From Kiritimatiellia bacterium (GTDB lineage Bacteria; Verrucomicrobiota; Kiritimatiellia; RFP12; UBA1067), in NCBI GenBank assembly GCA_016296065.1, contig JAEDKA010000081.1:1-8450 (forward strand): DNA of 8,450 nt. Direction: 5' to 3'. Of the stretch, positions 1 through 5,483 are shown piece by piece. The notes beneath the pieces were generated by a model. The model made no database searches and was not told where the DNA came from. It was given only the letters and a program-made list of their open reading frames with translations. The position numbers and the translations under genes were made by a program. Positions within the stretch are counted from its first letter, which is position 1. The number at the start of each line of letters is the position of its first letter.

Positions 1-145
1 CGAGCTCGCGCGCAAAATATCGCATTGTCTTCTCGACCGTCTCGGCATGATGGAGGTGGAACGCATCCTTGTTGTAGCGCGTCAAGAGCTCCCACGCGGC
101 GTCGCGCGTGAGATGGGTTGTGCGGATGGCATTCGGATCTGACAT
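1..145 (-). CDS. HD-domain metal-dependent phosphohydrolase, N-terminal part (runs off the window)
   Basis: Only the first 48 codons are present; the gene continues beyond base 1. The N-terminus has a helix with LTRDAAWELLTRYN, then FHLHHAETVEKTMRYFAREL. This is the usual opening of small bacterial HD-domain hydrolases, in which the histidine before xxTVE is the first metal ligand. The HD pair itself lies outside the window, so the catalytic centre cannot be checked. The ATG at 145 has only a weak purine-rich ribosome site (AAAGAAAGATGG) upstream. A long imperfect dyad at 181-212 lies in the probable promoter. Such proteins usually hydrolyse nucleotides or other phosphate esters; no substrate can be named here. 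Family assignment is fairly sure from the N-terminal pattern, function is not. Confidence 0.65.
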   Translation of the reverse strand, partial: MSDPNAIRTTHLTRDAAWELLTRYNKDAFHLHHAETVEKTMRYFAREL

Positions 146-180
146 AGTTGACCATCTTTCTTTTGGTGTTAACAGCGAAT

Positions 181-212
181 ATTATCCCATAATCCAAGGA
201 CTATAGGGTAAT
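181..212. repeat. Imperfect 15-bp-arm inverted repeat upstream of the HD-domain gene
   Basis: The arms ATTATCCCATAATCC (181-195) and GGACTATAGGGTAAT (198-212) are separated by AA. Twelve of 15 positions are complementary and all three mismatches are transitions. In a minus-strand transcript two of those become G-U pairs, so 14 of 15 positions could pair. The dyad lies 36-67 bases upstream of the HD-domain start and contains -10-like strings (GATAAT, TATAGT on the minus strand). It could be an operator, a leader hairpin or the end of a small element. No good -35 box was found at normal spacing. Confidence 0.45.
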
Positions 213-269
213 CGGAAATGGATCTGCTTCAAAATAGGCGTTTCCTATCATGCAAGATGTCATACCATA

Positions 270-386
270 TCAAAATATATACCCCTCTCCGTCGTCCGGC
301 ATCAGGACGCGACCGGAAAGGCCGCGCCGTTCAAGCGCGGCGCGGAGCGTCTTGCGCGTGAGCGAGGCGTGTGCGACCGTGTCCAT
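270..386 (-). other. Possible small ORF (38 aa) or 5' gene remnant
   Basis: An ATG at 386 opens 38 codons beginning MDTVAHASLTRKTLRAALER and ending in YIF. GAGG stands nine bases upstream of the ATG, and an in-frame TAG lies just before it. The body is GC-rich like neighbouring genes, while the last few codons run into AT-rich DNA. That would fit a truncated gene whose 3' part is lost. I recognise no family. The rest of 146-496 holds the dyad at 181-212 and no other convincing gene; 387-496 shows nothing I can assign. Confidence 0.2.
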
Positions 387-496
387 ATCCTATAACCTCA
401 CATGCATTTCAGAAGACACTCGGCACGAAGATACGATGGACAAGGCGGCATCGCATATCGGACCAATATGGAGGGGTGACGTGGACATAGTGTGCG

Positions 497-754
497 TCAG
501 TCGTAATGTCCCTTGCAGGACAGAATCTCAATTCGGTCTTCCACGATGCGGAACACAAGCCGGTCGGTCTCATTGATACGGACGCTCCACCATCCAGTCA
601 AATCATGGCGTAGCGGTTCGGGGCGTCCGATGCATTCGTAGCCGTTGCGATCAATGCTCTGTAGCAACTGGTGTATACGTCTGAGCGTTTTCCTGTCCTT
701 GCTTTGCCAAGCGAGATATTCGTCCCAGGCCTCTTCATGCCAAGTCTTACGCAT
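497..754 (-). CDS. yoeB: YoeB-family toxin (ribosome-dependent mRNA interferase)
   Basis: An 85-residue protein starting MRKTWHEEAWDEYLAW. YoeB toxins have a microbial RNase fold, bind the ribosomal A site and cut mRNA, stopping translation until the antitoxin recovers. The catalytic residues known from E. coli YoeB fall at the same numbers here: E46 (in GRPEPL), R65 (DRLVF), H83 and Y84 near the C-terminus; R59 is also kept. This supports the ATG at 754 over one five codons earlier. The later ATG has GGAG nine bases upstream, the earlier has no ribosome site. The start overlaps the antitoxin stop by eight bases (ATGCGTAA), so translation is probably coupled. The toxin looks full length and intact. 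Confidence 0.93.
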   Translation of the reverse strand: MRKTWHEEAWDEYLAWQSKDRKTLRRIHQLLQSIDRNGYECIGRPEPLRHDLTGWWSVRINETDRLVFRIVEDRIEILSCKGHYD

Positions 755-1016
755 GGACGAGTTCTCCATCGGGAATCAAGTCGTGTTCAACAACATTGCG
801 TCCGGCGTCCATATCGTTTGCGCGGCGACGCAATACGGACATGTTGGAGGGCGAATAGAACGGATCCGATTTGATTACGAAGGGGAATTGACCATCGCGT
901 ACTGTTTGAGTGACAAAAATGGTGATGGCGGTTGACATTGTCATGCCCATAGACTTGAAAGTGTCCTCCGCAGACATCTTCAAGTCGTCATCCATTCTGA
1001 AACTTATCTGTGCCAT
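747..1016 (-). CDS. RelB/DinJ-family antitoxin paired with YoeB
   Basis: An 89-residue protein, MAQISFRMDDDLKMSAEDTF..., with a ribbon-helix-helix N-terminus (strand at residues 2-7, helices to about 45) in the RelB/DinJ pattern of RMDxDLK, SMGMTMSTAI and LPF-like QFPF. The C-terminal part (roughly 60-89, with RRRANDMDAGRNVVEHDLI) would be the toxin-binding tail. The ATG at 1016 is preferred because AAGGAG lies nine bases upstream; an in-frame upstream extension would include that ribosome site. The gene is first in a two-gene operon with the toxin and follows a strong promoter. In this family the antitoxin dimer binds the operon promoter and the toxin-antitoxin complex tightens repression. 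The pairing is unusual because the best-known YoeB partner is YefM (Phd-type). Confidence 0.88.
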   Translation of the reverse strand: MAQISFRMDDDLKMSAEDTFKSMGMTMSTAITIFVTQTVRDGQFPFVIKSDPFYSPSNMSVLRRRANDMDAGRNVVEHDLIPDGELVHA

Positions 1017-1043
1017 TTTCTTTTTCTCCTTAAGACGCCGCAT

Positions 1044-1072
1044 ATTATACTACAATCGCTTTTCAGCGTCAA
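1044..1072 (-). promoter_or_regulatory. Sigma70-type promoter of the antitoxin-toxin operon
   Basis: On the minus strand, -35 TTGACG (1067-1072) and -10 TATAAT (1044-1049) are separated by exactly 17 bases. The expected start near 1037 gives a leader of about 20 bases carrying AAGGAG. Short arms CGCTT/AAGCG flank the -35 box and could be part of an autoregulatory site, but they are too short to claim. Confidence 0.85.
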
Positions 1073-1094
1073 GCGACACATGGTAATTTGCAAT

Positions 1095-1494
1095 ACAAAA
1101 CTCCTTTCGGCGCGAGGCTTTTTCTGCGGGCTGGCCGTCCGCTCGTTTTTTGTCAACATCGTGCGCTGGCTGAAGGAGCCGCACAAGAACTTCCCTCCAC
1201 AGGGGGGATGTCTTGGCGAGCCTGTCGACCTGAAAGGCGGCGTCTGCTGATTCGCCAACGGAAGCGAGGAGAAGGATCTTCGCCGCTACCGCGAAATGAT
1301 GACAAGAGCTTTATGACAGAGGAGGATTCGAACTCCCGGACGCCTATTTTTGGGCCGTACATCCGCTCGATTCCGTCAAGATCGAAGGCTGGATCGGACA
1401 CGACAGGGACAGGATGCTTGACGCGTTCGCCTGGAGCATTTCCCATGTCGATGAACATACAATCAACCGCACCTCGCGCACGGGAACATTGTAG
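1095..1494 (+). pseudogene. Possible broken plus-strand gene of unknown family
   Basis: Two protein-like stretches lie in different plus-strand frames. The first runs about 1095-1316 with LAVRSFFVNIVRWLKEPHK and, after an in-frame TGA at 1248, GSEEKDLRRYREMMTRAL to a TGA at 1314. The second runs about 1324-1494 and includes DAYFWAVHPLDSVKIEGW and DRMLDAFAWSISHVDEH, ending at TAG 1492. Amino-acid make-up, tryptophan content and third-position GC of the second stretch look more like coding than its exact antisense frame. No start or ribosome site is evident and the frame changes between the pieces. I do not recognise the family; chance reading in GC-rich DNA remains possible. Confidence 0.3.
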
Positions 1495-1542
1495 GAAACC
1501 GCCTATCCCGCCCGCGCCTATGACAACAACGACATCCTTCAT
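1495..1542 (-). pseudogene. Truncated Rossmann-fold oxidoreductase (SDR-like), 5' fragment only
   Basis: The ATG at 1542 overlaps the preceding flavoprotein stop as ATGA and has a strong GGAGG five bases upstream. It was evidently the next cistron of that operon. The first residues, MKDVVVVIGAGGIGG, are a dinucleotide-binding start (hydrophobic strand plus GxGxxG), most like short-chain dehydrogenases. After about residue 16 the frame stays open to a TGA at 1153 but no longer resembles a dehydrogenase: the expected helix, second strand and catalytic Tyr-x3-Lys are absent. The similarity ends next to the TAG closing the opposite-strand remnant at 1494, which suggests a recombination joint there. 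The remaining 129-codon frame could be translated but is unlikely to be functional. Confidence 0.6.
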
Positions 1543-2186
1543 TCACACCTCCGAACGAAATTTGTGAACACCTCTTCCTTTGTCGCCGGAGGCATGATGC
1601 CTGCGTCGCGTCCAGCCTTGAGGCACTTCATCACATACACCATGTTGCGGGCGAGGTTCTGGAGCGTCTGCAGTCCTTCGGGATCTTCCGGCACGTCCTC
1701 CTTCGTCAGCGCGTGAAATTCGTTCCAATACGTACTGCCCACGACGATCATCTGCGAAATCGTCGCGTACTTGTTGAGGACGTCGAAGCTCGCGCTCGTG
1801 CCGGCACGCCGCGCGACGACGATGCTCGCGCAGGGCTTGTGACGGAGCGATGCGTACCTGTCGGCATTCATCGTCGAGAAGAAGAGCCGGTCGAGGAAGC
1901 TCTGGATGCGTCCGGACGGGTGCGCGTAATAGACAGGCGAGCCGAAAACGAAACCGTCGGACGTCTTCGCTTTCTCGGCGAAGTCGTTCACCGCGTCGTT
2001 GGCGAAGACGCATCGTTTCAGCTCGGCGCACTTGCCGCACGCGATGCAGTCGGCGATGGGTTTCGCGCCGACGGTGACGATTTCCGTCTCCACGCCTTCT
2101 TCGGCGAACGTCTTTGCCATGATCTCCAGCCCGGCGCTCGTCGAACCGTCGGGATTGAAGCTTCCGTTGAGCATCAGCACTTTCAT
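1539..2186 (-). CDS. Flavodoxin-fold NAD(P)H-dependent FMN oxidoreductase, Fe-S flavoprotein-like
   Basis: A 215-residue cytoplasmic protein. The flavodoxin-like FMN-binding start is strand MKVLML, then the phosphate loop NGSFNPDGST (7-16). A cysteine cluster follows at C47, C50, C53 and C59 (CX2CX2CX5C), then the GSPVYY flavin-contact segment near residue 81. The compact cysteine motif matches that of iron-sulfur flavoproteins (Isf), where it holds a 4Fe-4S cluster, so electron transfer to oxygen, peroxide or another acceptor is likely. Many relatives are annotated only as NADPH-dependent FMN reductases and cluster content must be tested. The ATG at 2186 has AAGGA ten bases upstream. It lies 121 bases after the aldo/keto reductase, with an inverted repeat between, and overlaps the truncated dehydrogenase by four bases. 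Confidence 0.82.
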   Translation of the reverse strand: MKVLMLNGSFNPDGSTSAGLEIMAKTFAEEGVETEIVTVGAKPIADCIACGKCAELKRCVFANDAVNDFAEKAKTSDGFVFGSPVYYAHPSGRIQSFLDRLFFSTMNADRYASLRHKPCASIVVARRAGTSASFDVLNKYATISQMIVVGSTYWNEFHALTKEDVPEDPEGLQTLQNLARNMVYVMKCLKAGRDAGIMPPATKEEVFTNFVRRCE

Positions 2187-2218
2187 TGTTTATCTTTCCT
2201 TGATTGTTTGGTTATTTT

Positions 2219-2287
2219 ATCTCACGCGGAGGGGCGAAGATTCAGTCATAAGACGCACCTCCGCATCTCCGCACCTCCGCGTGAGAT
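2219..2287. repeat. 14-bp perfect inverted repeat enclosing three 8-bp units
   Basis: ATCTCACGCGGAGG (2219-2232) and its exact complement (2274-2287) enclose 41 bases. Inside and entering the right arm are three tandem octamers, ACCTCCGC, ATCTCCGC and ACCTCCGC (2257-2280). The unit resembles short GCGGAGAY-type intergenic repeats seen scattered in many bacterial genomes. Neither strand has a T-run after the stem, so it is not a typical intrinsic terminator. It could fold in the mRNA between the aldo/keto reductase and the flavoprotein and modulate downstream expression or mRNA stability. Confidence 0.7.
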
Positions 2288-2307
2288 TAAACCCCACGTG
2301 ACATACA

Positions 2308-3300
2308 TCAGAACGCCCCCGTCTTGACGTGCGGGACGTAGGGGGCCTCGAGCGCGGCGATTTCCTCCGGGGCAAGCGTGACGTCGAGCGCGGAGACGGC
2401 CTCTTCGATGTGCTTCTCGCTCGTCGAGCCGACGATTGGCGCGGTAATGCCTGGCTTTGAGAGCATCCACGCAAGCGCCTCCTGCGCCATTGTGCGACCA
2501 TGCGCGGCGGCGACCTTTTCAAGGTTGTCCACCACCACCTTGTCGAGCGCGTCCGTCGCGCCCCACACCATCGGCGAAACCTCGTCTATCGCGTTGCGGG
2601 CCGTCTTCGTGCCCCATGGGTGCGCGCACCTGCCGCCGGCGAGCGGACTCCAAGGCACAACCGCCATCTTGCGGTCCCGGCAGAGCGGCAGGATCTCGCG
2701 CTCCTCCTCGCGGTAGATCAGGTTGTACTGCGGCTGTAGCGAGACGAACTTTGTCCAGCCGTTCCTTTCGGCGATCTGCTGCATCCGCTCGAGCTGCCAC
2801 GCGAAGATGGTGGACGCGCCGATGTAGCGCGCCTTGCCGCTCTTCACGACGTCGTGCAGTGCCTCCATGATCTCCTCCATCGGCGTGTTGGCATCGAGGC
2901 GGTGGATTTGATAGAGATCGATATAGTCCATGTTGAGGCGCTTGAGCGAGTGGTCGATTTCCGCCATGATGTTCTTGCGCGAGGAGCCGCCGCCGTTGGG
3001 ACGCCCCGGGCGCATGTCGAAATGCACCTTCGTGGCGACGACGATCTCGTCGCGGTCGAGCCCGAAGTCGCGGACGAGCCGTCCCGTGATCTCCTCGCTC
3101 GAACCCATCTGATAGACGTTCGCGGTGTCGAAGTAGTTGATGCCGAGGTCGATGGCCTTCTTGAAGAGCGGCTTCGCGTCCTCGTAGTCCTTCGCCCACG
3201 GGAACACGCCGTTCTCTTTGCCGGGTCTGCCGAAGCTCATCATGCCGAGGCAGATGCGCGAGACGTCCATACCCGTGTTTCCGAATTTCACGTATTGCAT
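2308..3300 (-). CDS. Aldo/keto reductase (YajO-like)
   Basis: A 330-residue NADPH-dependent reductase expected to turn aldehydes or ketones into alcohols in the cytoplasm. The AKR tetrad is visible: D58 and Y63 in FDTANVYQMGSSEE, K91 in VVATKV, H133 in YQIHRLD. Further family signatures are the GKARYIGAS segment, QPQYNLIYREEEREILPLC, PWSPLAGG and the cofactor-binding end IVGSTSEKHIEEA. Length and order of motifs closely resemble E. coli YajO. The ATG at 3300 follows AAGGAG at good spacing. It lies 32 bases behind the MerR regulator, so the two are almost surely cotranscribed. The pairing suggests induction by a reactive carbonyl compound. The exact substrate cannot be read from sequence. Confidence 0.93.
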   Translation of the reverse strand: MQYVKFGNTGMDVSRICLGMMSFGRPGKENGVFPWAKDYEDAKPLFKKAIDLGINYFDTANVYQMGSSEEITGRLVRDFGLDRDEIVVATKVHFDMRPGRPNGGGSSRKNIMAEIDHSLKRLNMDYIDLYQIHRLDANTPMEEIMEALHDVVKSGKARYIGASTIFAWQLERMQQIAERNGWTKFVSLQPQYNLIYREEEREILPLCRDRKMAVVPWSPLAGGRCAHPWGTKTARNAIDEVSPMVWGATDALDKVVVDNLEKVAAAHGRTMAQEALAWMLSKPGITAPIVGSTSEKHIEEAVSALDVTLAPEEIAALEAPYVPHVKTGAF

Positions 3301-3332
3301 CGCTTTTTCTCCTTGTCGAATGAAATTGACCG

Positions 3333-3797
3333 TCAGAATGAGACCTTACGCCCGGTCTCGCGGCGGTAGCGTTCGAGCGTGGCATTGATGTCCTTGACTG
3401 CTTTCAGTCCTTCGCGCTTGGCCGTCTCGTAATACCAGACCTTGAACGCGATGCGCTCCTCGCAGACGCGAAGCTCGTCCATCTGCATTCTCACCTCGGC
3501 TTCGTGACGGCGCATAAGCTCCAGCCGCTGTCCGACCGACTTCTCGCCGCGCTTCGTCAGCTCCATGTAGCGGCGTATCTCGGCGAGAGGCAGCCCAGTC
3601 TTCTTGAGGCAGGTGATGATGCAGATGCTGTAGTAGTCTTCGTCAGTATAGACGCGACGACCGCCTGTGCGTTTCACGCCCGGCAGAAGCCCCGCCTTTT
3701 CGTAGAAGCGGAGCGTATCGGCGGTGTATCCAGTCCGCCTGCACATCTGCGAAATGGAGTATCCCGCGCCATGATCCTTGTCTGTCTTTGATTTCAT
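3333..3797 (-). CDS. MerR-family regulator, AdhR/NmlR-like
   Basis: A 154-residue protein with an N-terminal winged-helix domain (YSISQMCRRTGYTADTLRFY at 13-32, then EKAGLLP and the wing RTGGRRVYTDED). The stretch IITCLKKTGLPLAEIRRYMEL follows, then a long dimerisation helix with many charged residues (about 80-125). C63 lines up with the single redox-sensing cysteine of Bacillus AdhR (C52) in the same CxxxxGL setting. That makes an aldehyde- or electrophile-sensing activator likely. C19, C59 and one further cysteine are also present. The ATG at 3797 is the only reasonable start. It has no Shine-Dalgarno site and sits eight bases after the -10 box, so the mRNA is probably leaderless. It heads the operon with the aldo/keto reductase and probably activates its own promoter. 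Confidence 0.92.
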   Translation of the reverse strand: MKSKTDKDHGAGYSISQMCRRTGYTADTLRFYEKAGLLPGVKRTGGRRVYTDEDYYSICIITCLKKTGLPLAEIRRYMELTKRGEKSVGQRLELMRRHEAEVRMQMDELRVCEERIAFKVWYYETAKREGLKAVKDINATLERYRRETGRKVSF

Positions 3798-3805
3798 GGT
3801 TAAAT

Positions 3806-3836
3806 ATTATACCACTTGGAGTAAACTCCAAGTCAA
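3806..3836 (-). promoter_or_regulatory. MerR-type promoter with 19-bp spacer and palindromic operator
   Basis: On the minus strand, -35 TTGACT (3831-3836) and -10 TATAAT (3806-3811) are 19 bases apart, the over-long spacing typical of promoters that MerR proteins untwist. Between them lies a perfect palindrome, CTTGGAGTAAACTCCAAG (3815-3832, read on the plus strand; 8-bp arms around 2 bases). It is placed as expected for a MerR dimer on the spacer. The predicted transcription start is within a few bases of the MerR ATG at 3797. Confidence 0.92.
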
Positions 3837-3863
3837 GGGGGTGGATGAAGTTCTTGGGAGCGA

Positions 3864-4098
3864 TTACCTCTCAATCGGCGTGTAGTCGATTTTAGACTCC
3901 TCGTCTGTCGCTTCAAGTTTCATGATGACCAGGCGGAGGCCATCGTTGCAGCTCACGATGGCGACGCCCGGCTTCAAGTCAGTGGCAGCGGCCGTTGGCG
4001 CGGCGAAGGCAGTTCGCCTTGCCGTTCTCGTCATATGCCGCCGCGATGATCGCGGGCGTCGGGGAAACGACCGCGCGCAGCTTCAAGGATTATTTCAT
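3864..4098 (-). pseudogene. Decayed flavin-reductase-like gene
   Basis: An ATG at 4098 follows the rubrerythrin stop by eight bases, with GGAG about eleven bases upstream, so it was once the next cistron. The frame meets TAA at its third codon (4090-4092). It then reads through AVVSPTPAIIAAAYDENGK, which resembles the first strands of flavin reductase-like FMN-binding proteins (PTPxxIxxxYDExGKxN), and stops at TGA 3979-3981. A shifted frame continues GVAIVSCNDGLRLVIMKLE to TAA at 3864. The region is far shorter than a normal family member, so a middle part is probably deleted. Family identity rests on one short stretch and is tentative. Confidence 0.45.
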
Positions 4099-4106
4099 TG
4101 GTGAAG

Positions 4107-4667
4107 TCACTCCATCGGCTTGAACGCAGCCTTGGCGACGCCGCAAATCGGACATTTCCAGTCGGCAGGTTCAGAGTCGAGATCGCCTTCGTATTCGTAG
4201 CCGCAGAGCGGGCAAACGTATTTCTTCTTGCCCGAAGGCGCGTCTGAAGCGTATTCCGGCGCGTACTTCCTGAGAATCGCCATCGTCGCCTCGCCGTGGT
4301 GCGTCTCCTGCGCGCCAAACTCCTTCACCTGCTCCGCCGCCTCGTGCAGGCCCAATCCTTCGAGCTGTTCCGCAAGTTTGCCGAGGTTCGCCTCGCCCTT
4401 GGACTCCGCCTTGGAGAGCCCCTTGACAAGCTTCCAGAACGCATCCTTGTCGATGGGGTACTTGCCGTTCAGCGTCGCGTAGAACCCAGCATGGTTCGTC
4501 TCCTGGTTGCCGAGTTCGATGAACTCCTTTGCGACGTCGGCATAGCCGTGGTGTTCGGCGATGCGCGCGAGCGCATAGTACATTCCGCCGCCCATCGCCT
4601 CGCCCGACGCGAGCTGCGCAATCGTCTTTTCAAGGGCGGTTCCCTTTGTCTTTCCGTGGATGTCCAT
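4107..4667 (-). CDS. rbr: Rubrerythrin (diiron peroxidase with C-terminal rubredoxin domain)
   Basis: A 186-residue protein that reduces hydrogen peroxide to water in anaerobes, taking electrons through its rubredoxin domain. Residues 1-135 form the four-helix ferritin-like domain, with candidate iron ligands E23, E56, H59 (QETNH), E92, E121 and H124 (QETHH). Residues 150-180 hold the rubredoxin iron site CPLC (152-155) and CPIC (172-175). The ATG at 4667 is chosen because AAAGGAG stands eight bases upstream. The longer in-frame form begins with TTG and would cover that ribosome site. It lies 33 bases after the MBL hydrolase and is likely cotranscribed with it. The flavoprotein two genes upstream is a plausible electron source (inference). 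Confidence 0.95.
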   Translation of the reverse strand: MDIHGKTKGTALEKTIAQLASGEAMGGGMYYALARIAEHHGYADVAKEFIELGNQETNHAGFYATLNGKYPIDKDAFWKLVKGLSKAESKGEANLGKLAEQLEGLGLHEAAEQVKEFGAQETHHGEATMAILRKYAPEYASDAPSGKKKYVCPLCGYEYEGDLDSEPADWKCPICGVAKAAFKPME

Positions 4668-4700
4668 TTTATTTTCTCCTTTTCTGGTCTTCGCCAACCA

Positions 4701-5459
4701 TCATGCAATCTTCATTATGCGCTTGAGCGCAAGGCTCTCGTAGCCTTCGGGACAGTGCGAGGTAAGATACACGGTCGGTCGAGCCTTGATGAACGCGCGG
4801 ACGCGGTCAAGCGTGTCGCGCGCGGTGGCCATGTCGTCCGTCGCCGTGCTGAACTTGTTCGCCTTGAGCGCGGCGTCGCAGTAGGTGACGTCGCCGGCGA
4901 GCATGTAGAAGAGGCCGTCCTTTTCGACGACGACGATCGAATTGCCCTTGGTGTGGCCGGGGGCAAAGATGTAGCGGACGCCTGGCGCGATCGTCTGCGA
5001 CCTCTCGAACTCGTGGTAGGGGCCGTCCGCGAACGGACACTTGACCAGCTTGAATCCGGCGAGGCGGGGCGCGAGCGTGAGCGTGTCCTCGGACGCAATG
5101 AAGATTTCGGCGTTCGGGAAGCGCTTCAGCTCGTCCGTGTGGTCGGCGTGCTTGTGCGTGACGAGGATTTTCGTGACGCGGTCCTTGTCGACGCCGGCCT
5201 TCGCCAACGCTTCGAGATACGTGCCTGTCTGCTCGCCCATATAGAGCGGAGTGCCGTATTCCTTCGGGGGCAGCGGCAAACCGTCGTCAAGCCCGGTGTC
5301 GACGAGGATCACCTCGTCGCCAAGGTCGATGGCGAAATTCTGCAGGCTCGAACGGTAGAATATCTGATCGTCGAACGCCTCCTTGCCGTCCTCGCCGCCA
5401 AAGGCGAAGGGCTGGGAGATGAAGCCGTTCTCAAAAAGATGTATAGCCTTGATTTCCAT
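4701..5459 (-). CDS. MBL-fold metallo-hydrolase, AHL-lactonase-like (copy 1)
   Basis: A 252-residue metallo-beta-lactamase-fold enzyme. Metal ligands are H102, H104, D106 and H107 (THKHADHTD), H169 (APGHTKGN), D190 (AGDVTY) and H235 (SHCPEG). With Y193 three residues after the bridging aspartate, this is the arrangement of AiiA-type N-acyl homoserine lactonases, and the numbering is nearly the same. A dinuclear zinc hydrolase acting on a lactone or ester is expected. No signal peptide is seen. It lies 24 bases behind a flavoprotein and just ahead of rubrerythrin, so its natural substrate may be a stress metabolite rather than a quorum signal (inference). It is about two-thirds identical by eye to the copy at 6890-7639. 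GGAG lies about 11 bases before the ATG. Confidence 0.9.
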   Translation of the reverse strand: MEIKAIHLFENGFISQPFAFGGEDGKEAFDDQIFYRSSLQNFAIDLGDEVILVDTGLDDGLPLPPKEYGTPLYMGEQTGTYLEALAKAGVDKDRVTKILVTHKHADHTDELKRFPNAEIFIASEDTLTLAPRLAGFKLVKCPFADGPYHEFERSQTIAPGVRYIFAPGHTKGNSIVVVEKDGLFYMLAGDVTYCDAALKANKFSTATDDMATARDTLDRVRAFIKARPTVYLTSHCPEGYESLALKRIMKIA

Positions 5460-5483
5460 GATCGCCGAATCTCCTCTCTGACT

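Noticed and set aside
454..470. Short dyad CATAT/ATATG downstream of the toxin gene
   Set aside because: Five-base AT-rich arms are expected by chance, and there is no promoter next to it.
250..576. Plus-strand frame of 108 codons across 250-576
   Set aside because: No ribosome site, no recognisable domain, and it runs over the 3' end of the toxin gene on the other strand.
1314..1378. tRNA-like sequence on the minus strand: GAGTTCGAATCC T-loop with TGACGGA/TCTGTCA acceptor-like arms
   Set aside because: The span is only about 65 bases. The T-stem has a mismatch, no D-arm or proper anticodon arm forms, and no CCA follows. Chance similarity is more likely than a decayed tRNA.
3922..4104. Plus-strand frame of 60 codons near 3922-4104
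   Set aside because: Its composition is that of an antisense shadow. The minus strand here carries the flavin-reductase-like remnant with better evidence.
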